Source of the DNA: Catenulispora sp. EB89
GTDB taxonomy: Bacteria; Actinomycetota; Actinomycetes; Streptomycetales; Catenulisporaceae
Direction: 5' to 3'
Length of the DNA: 64,000 nucleotides
Assembly (NCBI RefSeq): GCF_041261445.1
Contig: NZ_JBGCCU010000007.1
Coordinates: forward strand, 62,001 to 126,000
Part shown: positions 43,719 to 51,769 of the stretch, piece by piece
Numbering within the stretch: position 1 is the first letter of the stretch
How the letters are laid out: each line of letters begins with the position of its first letter
The notes under the pieces: model-generated
Databases searched by the model: none
The model's input: only the letters and a program-made list of their open reading frames with translations
What the model was told of the DNA's origin: nothing
Program-made: the position numbers and the translations under genes

Positions 43719-44675
43719 CTACGGCACGACCACCAACCGCCCGAGGTTCTCCCCGGCCGCCAGCCGGGTCAGGCCGGCCGGGGCGTCGTCGAAGGGCAGG
43801 CGCGCGCCGATCAGGGTCCTGATGGTGCCGGCGTCGGCCAGGCGGGTCAGCTCGCGGTGGCAGGCGGCCACGGCCTCGGGGTCCTTGGTGCGGTACAGGC
43901 CCCAGTGCAGGCCGAGGATCGAGTAGTTCTTGACCAGGGCGTGGTTCAGCGGCGGGGCCGGGATGGTGCCGCCGGCGAATCCGACCACGACGATGCGGCC
44001 CTCGAAGGCGACGCATTTGATCGAGCCCTGATAGGCGTCGCCGCCGACCGGGTCGTAGACCACGTCCGCGCCGCGGCCGTCGGTGGCCTCCTTGACCGCC
44101 GCGACGAAGTTGCGCTCCAGCCGGTCCACCACGACGTCGGCGCCGAGCGCGCGGGCCGCCTCGGCCTTGGCCGCGCCGCCGGTCACGGCGATCACCGTGG
44201 CCCCGGCCGCCTTGCCGAGCTGGACCGCGGCGCTGCCGACACCGCCGGCCGCGGCGTGCACCAGCAGCGTCTCGCCGGGCTGCAGTTTGGCGCGGCGGTG
44301 CAGGCCGAACCAGCCGGTCTGGTAGGCGAGCAGGAAGCCGGAGGCCTCGGCGTCGTCGAGGGATTCAGGGGCCGGATATGCGGAGTCTGATTCCATGACG
44401 GCGTACTCGGCCAGCGCCCCGGTCGGCAGCACCGGCGTGCCCACGACCCGCGCCCCGGTGCCCACCACCTCGCCGCACAGCTCCACGCCCGGGGTGTAGG
44501 GCAGCGGCGGCTGCACCTGGTACTGGCCGCGGCACATCAGGACGTCGGGGAAGTTCAGCGCCGCGGCCCGGACCCGTACCAGCACCTGGCCGGGGCCGGG
44601 CTCGGGCGTCGGGATCTCGGCCGCCCGCAGCACGTCGCCGGGTTCGCCGTGGGTGCTGACCTGCCAGGCTCTCAA
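43719..44675 (-). CDS. Quinone oxidoreductase-type zinc-independent MDR
   Basis: 318 residues of the NADPH:quinone reductase (zeta-crystallin) branch. N-terminal GroES-like domain with AAALNFPDVLMCRGQYQ and a cofactor motif VHAAAGGVGSAAVQLGKAAG, then GADVVYDPVGGDAY. No zinc ligands. It should reduce quinones or enoyl groups with NADPH. The start is set at a TTG (44675), because GAGGAGG lies eight bases before it and the conserved family N-terminus (LRAWQV) begins there; longer readings run into the adjacent phosphoesterase. Confidence 0.85.
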   Translation of the reverse strand: MRAWQVSTHGEPGDVLRAAEIPTPEPGPGQVLVRVRAAALNFPDVLMCRGQYQVQPPLPYTPGVELCGEVVGTGARVVGTPVLPTGALAEYAVMESDSAYPAPESLDDAEASGFLLAYQTGWFGLHRRAKLQPGETLLVHAAAGGVGSAAVQLGKAAGATVIAVTGGAAKAEAARALGADVVVDRLERNFVAAVKEATDGRGADVVYDPVGGDAYQGSIKCVAFEGRIVVVGFAGGTIPAPPLNHALVKNYSILGLHWGLYRTKDPEAVAACHRELTRLADAGTIRTLIGARLPFDDAPAGLTRLAAGENLGRLVVVP

Positions 44676-44757
44676 CGCGGTGGCCTCCTCGACCGTCCTC
44701 GGGCGCGCCGCTGCGCGCCCGGTCACTTCGGCCGATGCTCTCACTCCACGCGGACGA

Positions 44758-46346
44758 TCACCAGTGCCGGTGCACCGCCGACAGCTGCCCGAAGTCGCGG
44801 CTCGCGACGTGGTTCCGGTCGGCGGCCGAGCCCAGCGTGTAGGCCGGGTACAGGCCCAGGTACTCACCGCTCGTGGTCTGGCTCCACTGCCGGGCCAGGG
44901 CGCTGGAGGACTTGTGGAAGTTGGCCATGTATCCGCCCTCGTACACCTTCAGCAGGGCGAACCCGCCCGGGTACTCCTTGGTCGCGGCGACCTCCAGGAA
45001 GTCCACGCCGGAGGCCACCGGGGAGGTGGTGCGCAGGTTGCGGTGCGTGTGCCCGGCGTGGTGCAGGAACACCCCGGGCGTCCTGGCGTAGAGCGCCTCC
45101 AGCCGGGCCGCGTCGGGGCGCGCCAGATCGAAGGCCGGGCCGGCGATCGTGGACACCGCCGAGGCGTCGGTGACGGGGTGGTGGCCGAACACCAGCGTGG
45201 GGCGGTGCGGGTCGTCGGCCAGGATCCCGGCCAGCTCCGCGAACTGCGCGTCGTCGAGCGCGCCGCCGGGGGTGTTCAGCGTCGTGGTGTCCAGGCCGAT
45301 GATGCGCAGGCCCGCCAGGCGCGTGCTGGTGAGCCGGCCCTGCGGCAGGTCGTAGACGGTCGGCACGCAGTCGTTGTAGCCGGTGTCGCCGACCGCCGGG
45401 CACATCTGGTACCCGGCGCCGGTCTTCGGCTGGTCGTGGTTGCCGCGGGCCACGACGTACCGGCCGGCGTCCAGCCGGCCGTCCAGCGTCAGGCGCCCGA
45501 ACCGGTCCAGCAGCCGCTTGGAACCCGCCAGCTCGGCCGGCAGCGCGGCGGAGCTCAGGTCGCCGGCGACGAGCAGCACGTCGGCGCCGTGCCGGCCGGC
45601 GTCGGCGATCATCGACTCCGCCATCACCTCCGGATACGGCGCAGGCCCGGCACCTGGCTGAACCCGGGCGGGAAGCTCGCCGTGGCCAGCCCGCTCACCG
45701 TCTCCCCGACGTGCAGGTCGTTGGCCAGCGCGAGCGAGAACAGGTGCCGTCCGCGCGGCGGCACCAGGGTCGTGACCTGCCCCGGCGCCGCGGAGTGCAC
45801 GATCCCGGAGGACAGCAGCTGCGCGAGGATCGCCAGCAGCTGGCCGTTGGTGGGATCGGGCGGGATGACCAGCCCGCCCGCCGGGAACGTCAGCTGCGGC
45901 AGCATCCGCGCCGTCGCAGGCACCCTCGCGGACAGCGCCTGGTAGTAGTAGGTCGTCCCAGGCCGCAGCCCCTCAACCTCCACCTGGTGGTACGCGCTGT
46001 CCCCGTGCCGCTGCACCGCGACCCGGTCCAGCCGGTCCGGCCGCGTGCCGTACCGCACGACCCCGTCGCACGCCACCGGCGCCGGCTCCTGCCCGGGCTG
46101 GTACGGAATCGCCGGCGTCGGCCCGGCGGCGGTGTACCAGGTCAGCACGAAACCGGTGTCGGTGACCGTCACCAGCTCCAGATCCTGCGGGAACACACCC
46201 TGCCCGGCCGCGGCGGCAGCCGGCGCGGGCAGCAGCCCCGGCAGAACCAACCCCGCCCCGGCCCCGGCGGCGGCGAGCCGGACGAGGTCGCGACGGGTGA
46301 AGCCACAGCAGTCCTGGACAGCCGGATCGGTCATGGCGGTCAGCAT
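44758..46346 (-). pseudogene. Metallophosphoesterase (calcineurin-like, Tat-exported) broken by a one-base frameshift
   Basis: One gene read in two frames. The first part (46346-45624, 240 residues) has a Tat signal (FTRRDLVRLAAAGAGAG), a purple-acid-phosphatase-like Fn3 domain (VRYGTRPDRLD, VEGLRPGTTYYYQAL) and the metal motif NDLHVGE. It then ends after PGFSQVPGLRRIRR. The second part (from 45627) starts inside the next frame with PEVMAESMIAD, continues with the essential metal motifs VAGDLS, RGNHD, GHHPVTD and HHAGHTHRNL, and lacks everything before them. Restoring one base near 45640 (CTGCGCCGTAT to CTG-CCG-CCG-TAT) gives a continuous reading. It is either a real inactivating mutation or a sequencing error. 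The two halves cannot work separately. Confidence 0.8.
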
Positions 46347-46617
46347 GGCAGAGCCCTGTTAATGGGCCGGGGACCCTCGGCGAACACTCTCGGAAGACTT
46401 CCGGCGGCGGGCCGGGGTTTGGGGCGGGCTCGGGGACGAGCAGGCTGACAGAGCTGAACCTCGACGATCCTTCGGTCGTGATGGGCTCCGGGGCGTTCGG
46501 AGCCACCGGGAGATGCCATCGTGAATCGCCCCGGGCCCGCCAGTGCCAACCGCTGTTCGCCAAACCCGGTGCATCTGGTGGCGGATCGATCCGGGGGCCC
46601 AGTAGGTTGCCGGAGAC

Positions 46618-47955
46618 ATGGGGGATGAACTGTTCGAGGCTCTGGAGCCGTCCAAGGATTTGCTTACCGCGTGGCGTGATGGCCTCGGCATGAACCCTGC
46701 CGCTCCGGACGACGTGCTCATCGCGCTGCTTCACCGCGGAGCTTCGTTCTTGTGGCGTCCCGACCTGCCGTCGTCAGTCGTGGACGCAGCACTCGAACGG
46801 CGCCTTCTCGGGAGTTGGGCGGAGTACCGTGACTTCACCCCGAGCCAGTGGCGCGCCATCATCTTCGGCGAGGCCGATCCTGATCGCCGCTCCCGACTGC
46901 TGCGAGCCTTTGTCCGCCTCGACCTGAAGGCCGCTGACTGGGGCCTGTTGGTCCGAGACCCCGATCCCCGGATCAGAGCGGACACCCTGTGGCATCCCAT
47001 CCCCGATGAATGCCTGGCATCTCTGACCGAAGACATGGATCCGCGTGTCCGCGGCTGTGTCTGCGCGACCAGCTGGTCATCGTTGACCGACAGTCAACGC
47101 GCCCACCTGATGGCCGACCTCGACGACACGGTTCGCACCGAAGCCGAGCGTGCCGATCTCGAGGCGCGGGCCCAGGCTCAGAGCCGCGCCCCGTCGCAGC
47201 TCGCCCGGTTGGCGGCCGATCCGGATCCCCAGGTTCGGTTCGGTACCGCCTGCCGACCCGAGCTCACCGACGAGCAGCGCGAGGCGATCGACATCGACGT
47301 CGACCCGGGCCTGCACTGGCCCGACCTCGCATGGATCACCGCCCTGCACGACGATCCCGTCGCGATGCGCCGGCTCGCCGCATCGAAGGTGTTCCTCATC
47401 CGCCGCAGTGTTGCCCGCGCCAAGCACCTGCCGCCGGACGTCATCGAACGCTTGGCGAACGATCCGGACCGCGTCGTGCAGTTGTTCCTAGCCGAGTCCT
47501 GTGACGACGCGCCGGCGGACATGCTCCTGCGCGTCGCGGAGTGGTGGACCGGGAGCCTGTCCGCGCCCGATGTCCCGCGCCGCCACCCGAACTTCCCAAA
47601 ACGTGGCCTCCTGCGCTTCGCCGACGATCCGAACCCGAATCTGCGCCGCCTCGCCCTGGACGATCCGGACTCCACCGCCGATCTCGTGGAACGCTTCATC
47701 GACGATCCCGACGAGAACGTCCGGTATCGCGCAACCTCCGATCCACGCATCTCAGCCCGAACCGCGGAACGGCTGCTCAGCGAGCCCGAGCGGCGCGACA
47801 CCGTCGCAGCGAATCCAGGCCTGCCTCCGCACCTTCTCATGACGCTGCTGCACAATGAACAAACGGCCCGCAACGCCGCCCGGAACCCAGCGCTGTCCGC
47901 AGAACTCATGCGCAAGATGGTCCGGCGTATCGGCCGTCTACCGGCTGATTCGTAA
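46618..47955 (+). CDS. LRV/HEAT-like solenoid protein
   Basis: 445 residues with about ten imperfect repeats of the leucine-rich-variant kind, for example LLVRDPDPRIRADTL, LAADPDPQVRFGTAC, FADDPNPNLRRLALDDPD and FIDDPDENVRYRATSDP. The D-P-D-P-x-V/I-R signature marks each unit. Such proteins are solenoids without known enzyme activity, frequently linked to toxin-immunity or nitrogen-fixation regions. GGAG precedes the ATG closely. It lies next to DUF4259/immunity-type remnants. Function unknown. Confidence 0.75.
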   Translation: MGDELFEALEPSKDLLTAWRDGLGMNPAAPDDVLIALLHRGASFLWRPDLPSSVVDAALERRLLGSWAEYRDFTPSQWRAIIFGEADPDRRSRLLRAFVRLDLKAADWGLLVRDPDPRIRADTLWHPIPDECLASLTEDMDPRVRGCVCATSWSSLTDSQRAHLMADLDDTVRTEAERADLEARAQAQSRAPSQLARLAADPDPQVRFGTACRPELTDEQREAIDIDVDPGLHWPDLAWITALHDDPVAMRRLAASKVFLIRRSVARAKHLPPDVIERLANDPDRVVQLFLAESCDDAPADMLLRVAEWWTGSLSAPDVPRRHPNFPKRGLLRFADDPNPNLRRLALDDPDSTADLVERFIDDPDENVRYRATSDPRISARTAERLLSEPERRDTVAANPGLPPHLLMTLLHNEQTARNAARNPALSAELMRKMVRRIGRLPADS

Positions 47956-47971
47956 CATTGTGCCGGGATGC

Positions 47972-48213
47972 TCACCAGATTTCCGGCGCCTCCCAGGCGA
48001 CGCAGGTGGGAAGCATCCCGCCGGATGAGCAGAATTCCTTGACCGCTGCGCGGACAAGATTGACGGAGACCTCGCAGTGCGGCGGGAACTCCGTCAAGTG
48101 GCCGATGATGCAGTATCCGACCTCGGCCCGGCTGTCGGGCGGGCCGACCGTCACCAGGTTCCCCCGGTGGTCATAGAACTCCAGCGCACCGACGTTCAAC
48201 GCCGGGTCGACAC
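47972..48213 (-). pseudogene. Imm1-like immunity protein, N-terminal part missing
   Basis: The C-terminal half of an Imm1-family domain is visible (EVGYCIIGHLTEFPPHCEVS, then NLVRAAVKEFCSSGG and LPTCVAWEAPEIW). Only about 75 residues remain and the usual first half and start codon are absent. The upstream border coincides with the abrupt end of the DUF4259 gene at 48214. Remnant of a polymorphic-toxin immunity gene, judged by motif similarity only. Confidence 0.5.
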
Positions 48214-48546
48214 CTACCAGCAGTTCTCCAGCAGGCCGAACTCATCGCTGATGACGCGGTCCAGCGCCTCGACCGCCAAGGCGCGAAGATCTTCGGAGAA
48301 GACGGACATGGGTTCCTCGGGCCCCTCGCCGTCTTCGATCGCCTTGCCGCCGGGGCACTGCGCCGCGATCAGCGCGGCGGCTGCGACGGCCTGCTGCGCC
48401 TCGGACAGATAGCCGGTGGCATCCGCGGTCCGCAGCAGCATGCCGCGGATCAGGGCCTCGCGTTCGCCACTGGCGGCCTTGTCCAGATCGATTGCGAAGT
48501 CGGCAGCGGTGTCGTTGTCGAAGTGCCCGATGTCCCAAGTTCCCAT
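48214..48546 (-). CDS. DUF4259 protein, C-terminally truncated
   Basis: 110 residues. Begins with the family signature MGTWDIGHFDNDTAADFA and keeps AAALIAAQCPGG and EDLRALAVEALDRVISDE. It then diverges and stops (FGLLENCW), where family members continue for about 30 residues with E-L-x-E-L-W. DUF4259 proteins are small soluble proteins of unknown role, abundant beside toxin-immunity loci. The truncation adjoins the Imm1 fragment, suggesting a deletion that fused two immunity-type genes. Confidence 0.75.
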   Translation of the reverse strand: MGTWDIGHFDNDTAADFAIDLDKAASGEREALIRGMLLRTADATGYLSEAQQAVAAAALIAAQCPGGKAIEDGEGPEEPMSVFSEDLRALAVEALDRVISDEFGLLENCW

Positions 48547-48551
48547 GGCGA

Positions 48552-48851
48552 CTACCGTTCCTCGACATCGTTCGTGCTCGGATCGTCCTCGACGAGTCCG
48601 CAGGCGAAGGGGAACGACCGCAGTTGCGTGGTCCGTGCGGGGTCCTGCTCGGCGTCAGCCAACTCGCCCAGGGCCTCGGTCAGGCGCTGCTGCTGATCTG
48701 CCGGAAGCTCACCCATGATCCAGGCGACGTTCTCCATCATCTTCACCGCGGAGTCCGGGGCGACCTCCTCGTCGCCGCAGCTGTCGAGCCACCACACAAT
48801 GTCCACGACCAGCCCGGCAAGCACTGGCACCAAGGGATCCATCTCGCTCAT
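48552..48851 (-). CDS. Hypothetical conserved small protein beside DUF4259
   Basis: 99 residues, acidic and soluble: LVVDIVWWLDSCGDEEVAPD, then SAVKMMENVAWIMGELPAD and a C-terminal FPFACGLVEDDP. No catalytic motif. Five bases separate it from the DUF4259 gene downstream, so the two are co-transcribed. Likely part of the same immunity-type neighbourhood (inference). Function unknown. Confidence 0.6.
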   Translation of the reverse strand: MSEMDPLVPVLAGLVVDIVWWLDSCGDEEVAPDSAVKMMENVAWIMGELPADQQQRLTEALGELADAEQDPARTTQLRSFPFACGLVEDDPSTNDVEER

Positions 48852-49051
48852 CCGCGCAACCTATCCGGCATGGTGGCTCGACAGCTTCGGCACCAACGCC
48901 ACCGAGTAGTCGATCAGGATGGTCATCAGCTCCTGAAGGGATCCGTTGTGGACCCACAGCCCTGGTCGTAACCGGACCAACTAAAACTGGGGCTCGCCAA
49001 CTACTGCTGGTAGTCACAAGCGCTGCGATCCGGCACTAAAGCGCTCACCAG
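48852..49051. other. Interval before the imu cassette with a possible gene remnant
   Basis: No full gene. On the minus strand an open stretch (about 48864-48968) would encode LWVHNGSLQELMTILIDYSV followed by A-L-V-P-K-L-S-S-H-H-A-G and a stop. It looks like the C-terminal tail of a lost gene, but it has no start and no recognisable family. Confidence 0.35.
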
Positions 49052-49080
49052 TTGACACTCTCGAACAGAACTTCGAATAT
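49052..49080 (+). promoter_or_regulatory. imuA promoter with embedded LexA (SOS) box; leaderless start
   Basis: TTGACA (49052-49057), a 17-base spacer, then GAATAT (49075-49080). The spacer contains TCGAACAGAACTTCGA (49061-49076), which matches the actinobacterial LexA box TCGAAC-N4-GTTCGA at 11 of 12 positions. The expected transcript start (about 49087) coincides with the imuA GTG, so the mRNA is probably leaderless. Confidence 0.75.
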
Positions 49081-49086
49081 GGCCGG

Positions 49087-49938
49087 GTGGCACTGATCGC
49101 GCATACGTTCGAGGGCGACGCGGAGCACGCCGCGGCCGTGGCGCGGTTGCGGGTGCTGGTCGGCGGGGGCGCGGCGGGGACGGGTGGGGCTGGAGGGGTC
49201 CAGGGGGCCGGTGTTGCGGATGTGCCGGTGTTGGCGGCGCTGCGTGCGCTGGTGCCCGGCGGGGCATTGCGGCGCGGCGGGGTGCTGGCGGTGGAGGACC
49301 GGGTGCGGCCGTGGGGTGACGCGCCGAGCTATCTGGCGTTGGCGCTGGCGGCCGGGGCTTCGGCCGGCGGGGCGTGGTGCGGGGTGGTGGGGTTGCCGGC
49401 GTTTGGGATCGCGGCGGCTTCCGGGATGGGCGCCGACCTGCGGCGCTTCCTGATGCTGGACGAGCCCGGGGAGCGCTGGGCTGAGGCGGTGGCGGTGCTG
49501 GCCGGCGCCGTGGACCTGGTGCTGGTGCGGCCGCCGCGCCGGCCCGGCGGTGAGCAGGTGCGGCGCATCGGCGCGCGTCTGCGGCGTACGGTGCGCCAGC
49601 GCGGCGCGGCGCTGGTGGTGGCCGGCGAGTGGCCCGGCGCGGATCTGCGGCTGCGGCTGACGGAGTCGGCGTGGTCCGGGCTCGGCGACGGGACCGGGCA
49701 CCTGACCGGGCGCCGGGTCACGGTCACCGCCGCCGGACGCGGTGCCGCCGGGCGGGAGCGCACGGCGCGGCTGTGGCTGCCGGCGGCCGACGGGGCGGTG
49801 CGCGAGTGGGTGGCGGGGGCGGACGCGCCGGGCTTGCCAGGGGCGCCGGGGGCGCCGGGGGACCGGGCCGAGCAGCGGTTCGGGGTGTCGGCGGAGATCC
49901 GGGACGGGGGTGAGGTCGTGCGGCTGTGGAGCGCGTAG
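49087..49938 (+). CDS. imuA: ImuA-type mutasome protein
   Basis: 283 residues, RecA-like but degenerate: no canonical Walker A, with LVPGGALRRGGVLAVEDRVR, then SYLALALAAGASAGGAWCGV and a V-D-L-V-L-V-R-P-P strand. It ends with RLWLPAADGAVREWV. Actinobacterial ImuA' works with ImuB and DnaE2 in SOS mutagenesis. The GTG at 49087 has no Shine-Dalgarno and sits at the predicted transcript start. Strong Gly/Ala bias and codon style with many G-ending codons distinguish it from ImuB. Confidence 0.8.
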   Translation: MALIAHTFEGDAEHAAAVARLRVLVGGGAAGTGGAGGVQGAGVADVPVLAALRALVPGGALRRGGVLAVEDRVRPWGDAPSYLALALAAGASAGGAWCGVVGLPAFGIAAASGMGADLRRFLMLDEPGERWAEAVAVLAGAVDLVLVRPPRRPGGEQVRRIGARLRRTVRQRGAALVVAGEWPGADLRLRLTESAWSGLGDGTGHLTGRRVTVTAAGRGAAGRERTARLWLPAADGAVREWVAGADAPGLPGAPGAPGDRAEQRFGVSAEIRDGGEVVRLWSA

Positions 49939-50142
49939 GGGCCGACCTGCGCATCCGAGCCCGAATCTGAAATCGAATCCGAACCGAACCCGTATCCAGG
50001 CCGAACCCGGCTCGAACCGATATGTCTCGCCATCGATATACCTCGCGGTCGATATACCTCGGCGTCGAGGTATATCTGACCAGGCCCGAATCCGAACCGA
50101 ACCAGACCCGAACCCACCCACCGTCCAAGAAAGGAGCCACCC
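49939..50142. repeat. Repeat-rich spacer between imuA and imuB
   Basis: A 17-bp direct repeat CGAATCCGAACCGAACC lies at 49974-49990 and 50087-50103. Between them, three 16-bp-spaced copies (50019-29 GATATGTCTCG, 50035-45 and 50051-61 GATATACCTCG) are followed by an inverted copy (50066-76 CGAGGTATATC), giving a perfect 11-bp hairpin with loop GCGT. It could be an attenuator, an operator array or a second promoter region for imuB-dnaE2. AAGGAG before imuB (50131-50136) lies at its end. Confidence 0.8.
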
Positions 50143-51735
50143 GTGTCCGCCTACCCCGCCTACGCCCACCCCGCCGTCCCCGACCGCGCCCTGGCGGTGT
50201 GGTGCCCGGACTGGCCGGTGGTGGCGGTCGGCGCCGACCCCGACACCGCGGCGGCCGTCGTCGTCAAGGGCCTGATCGTGGCCAGCTCCTCGGCGGCGCG
50301 CGCCGAGGGGGTCCGGCGCGGGCAGCGTACGCGGGACGCGCAGCGCCTGGCGCCGGCGCTGATTCTCCACCCGCGCGACGAGGCCGCCGAGGCCCGGGCC
50401 TTCGAGCCGGTGCTGGCCGTGCTGGCCGACTTCACCCCGCGCTTCGAGGTGGTCCGGCCGGGTTTGGCGGCGCTGCCGTTGGACGGTCCGGCGCGCTACT
50501 TCGGGGGTGAGGACCTGGTGGTGCGGGCGATCCGGGACCGGGTCGGGGAGGCGGGGATCGGGGCCGGGGTGGGGGTCGCCGACGGGGTGTTCGCCGCGGC
50601 GCTGGCCGCGCGTACCGACACCCGCGTGGTGCCGGGGCGCACCGCGGAGTTCCTGGCGTCGTTCCCGACCACCGTGCTGGACCTGCCAGAGCTGGTCGAC
50701 CCGCTGCACCGGCTCGGCGTGCAGACCCTGGGCCGGCTGGCCGAGCTGTCGGCGGACGCGATGGCCGGCCGCTTCGGCGCGGACGGCGTGGCGGCGCACC
50801 GGCTGGCCCGCGGGCTGGACGCGCGGCCGCCTGCGCCGCTGCGTCAGGGCCCTGACCTGTCCGTGGAGGCGGTCTTCGACCCGCCGGCCGACGGCTCGGA
50901 GCGGATCGTGTTCGCCGCCAAGGCGCTCGCCGACGAGCTGCACGCGGTGCTCGCGCAGGCCGGGGTGGCGGGGGTGCGGGTGGCGGTGGAGATCCACGGC
51001 AGCGCCGGTCCCGGTGCCGAGCCGGAGGTCTCCTACCGGTTGTGGCGGCACGAAGGGCTGCTGTCGAGCACGGCGGTCGCCGAGCGGGTGCGCTGGCAGC
51101 TGTCCGGATGGCAGACGAAGCTCCAGGCAGACGATCAGGTCTCTCATACGTTTGCCGCCGACCAGGGCATCACCCGCCTGCGCCTCATCCCCGACCACCT
51201 CGTCCCGGCCCGCGGCGTCCAGCCCGGCCTGTGGGGCGCGGACGAGGCCCCGGACCGCATCGCCCGCGCCGCCGAGCGCCTGCAGGCCATGTACGGCCCG
51301 AACGCCGTCACCCTGCCCGCCGACGGCGGTGGCCGCAGCCCGTCCGACCAGGGCGTCCGCACCCCCTACGGGGACCTGCCGCCGCCCGATCCGGGCCCGG
51401 AGCCCGCGCCCTGGCCGGCCGCGCTCCCGGCGCCGGCGCCCGCCGACGTCCCGCGCGAGCCGCGTCCGGCCGAGGTCGCCGACGCCGCCGGCGGCCCGGT
51501 CGGCGTCTCCGGACGCCTGCGGATCTCCGCCCGGCCGGTGCTGCTGACGCTGTCCGGGACCGGCGAGCGTCTCAGGATCCTGTCGTGGGCCGGGCCCTGG
51601 CCGCTGGCCGAGCGGTGGTGGGAGCCGGACGCGGCGGTGCGGCGGGCCCGGTTCCAGGCCGTCACCGCCGACGGCCGCGCCTGGCTGCTGATCGTGCAGG
51701 ACGGCCGCTGGTTCGTCGAGGCGGTGTACGACTGA
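50143..51735 (+). CDS. imuB: ImuB, catalytically inactive Y-family polymerase-like protein
   Basis: 530 residues. The Y-family fold is recognisable (FEPVLAVLADFTPRFEVVRP, then AIRDRVGEAGIGAGVGVAD and TVLDLPELVDPLHRLGVQTL) but the first catalytic D-x-D strand is replaced by LAVWCPDWPVVAVG. ImuB is a clamp-binding hub for DnaE2 in the mutasome. The GTG start has AAGGAG six bases upstream. The C-terminal third is Pro/Ala rich and ends WFVEAVYD. It is followed by duplicated stop-codon sequence that leads directly into dnaE2. Confidence 0.88.
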   Translation: MSAYPAYAHPAVPDRALAVWCPDWPVVAVGADPDTAAAVVVKGLIVASSSAARAEGVRRGQRTRDAQRLAPALILHPRDEAAEARAFEPVLAVLADFTPRFEVVRPGLAALPLDGPARYFGGEDLVVRAIRDRVGEAGIGAGVGVADGVFAAALAARTDTRVVPGRTAEFLASFPTTVLDLPELVDPLHRLGVQTLGRLAELSADAMAGRFGADGVAAHRLARGLDARPPAPLRQGPDLSVEAVFDPPADGSERIVFAAKALADELHAVLAQAGVAGVRVAVEIHGSAGPGAEPEVSYRLWRHEGLLSSTAVAERVRWQLSGWQTKLQADDQVSHTFAADQGITRLRLIPDHLVPARGVQPGLWGADEAPDRIARAAERLQAMYGPNAVTLPADGGGRSPSDQGVRTPYGDLPPPDPGPEPAPWPAALPAPAPADVPREPRPAEVADAAGGPVGVSGRLRISARPVLLTLSGTGERLRILSWAGPWPLAERWWEPDAAVRRARFQAVTADGRAWLLIVQDGRWFVEAVYD

Positions 51736-51769
51736 TGGCAGTGGACGACTGATGGCGGTGTACGACTGA
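51719..51769 (+). repeat. Three tandem 17-bp copies of TGGCGGTGTACGACTGA spanning the imuB stop and dnaE2 start
   Basis: Copies 51719-51735 (ends in the imuB TGA), 51736-51752 (two changes) and 51753-51769 (its last A is the A of the dnaE2 ATG). The final TGATG gives an overlap-type context for dnaE2 in the absence of a good Shine-Dalgarno. Confidence 0.85.

Noticed and set aside
50019-50076. Possible CRISPR-like or iteron array
   Set aside because: Only three short copies plus one inverted copy, constant 16-bp period, no replication or cas gene nearby.
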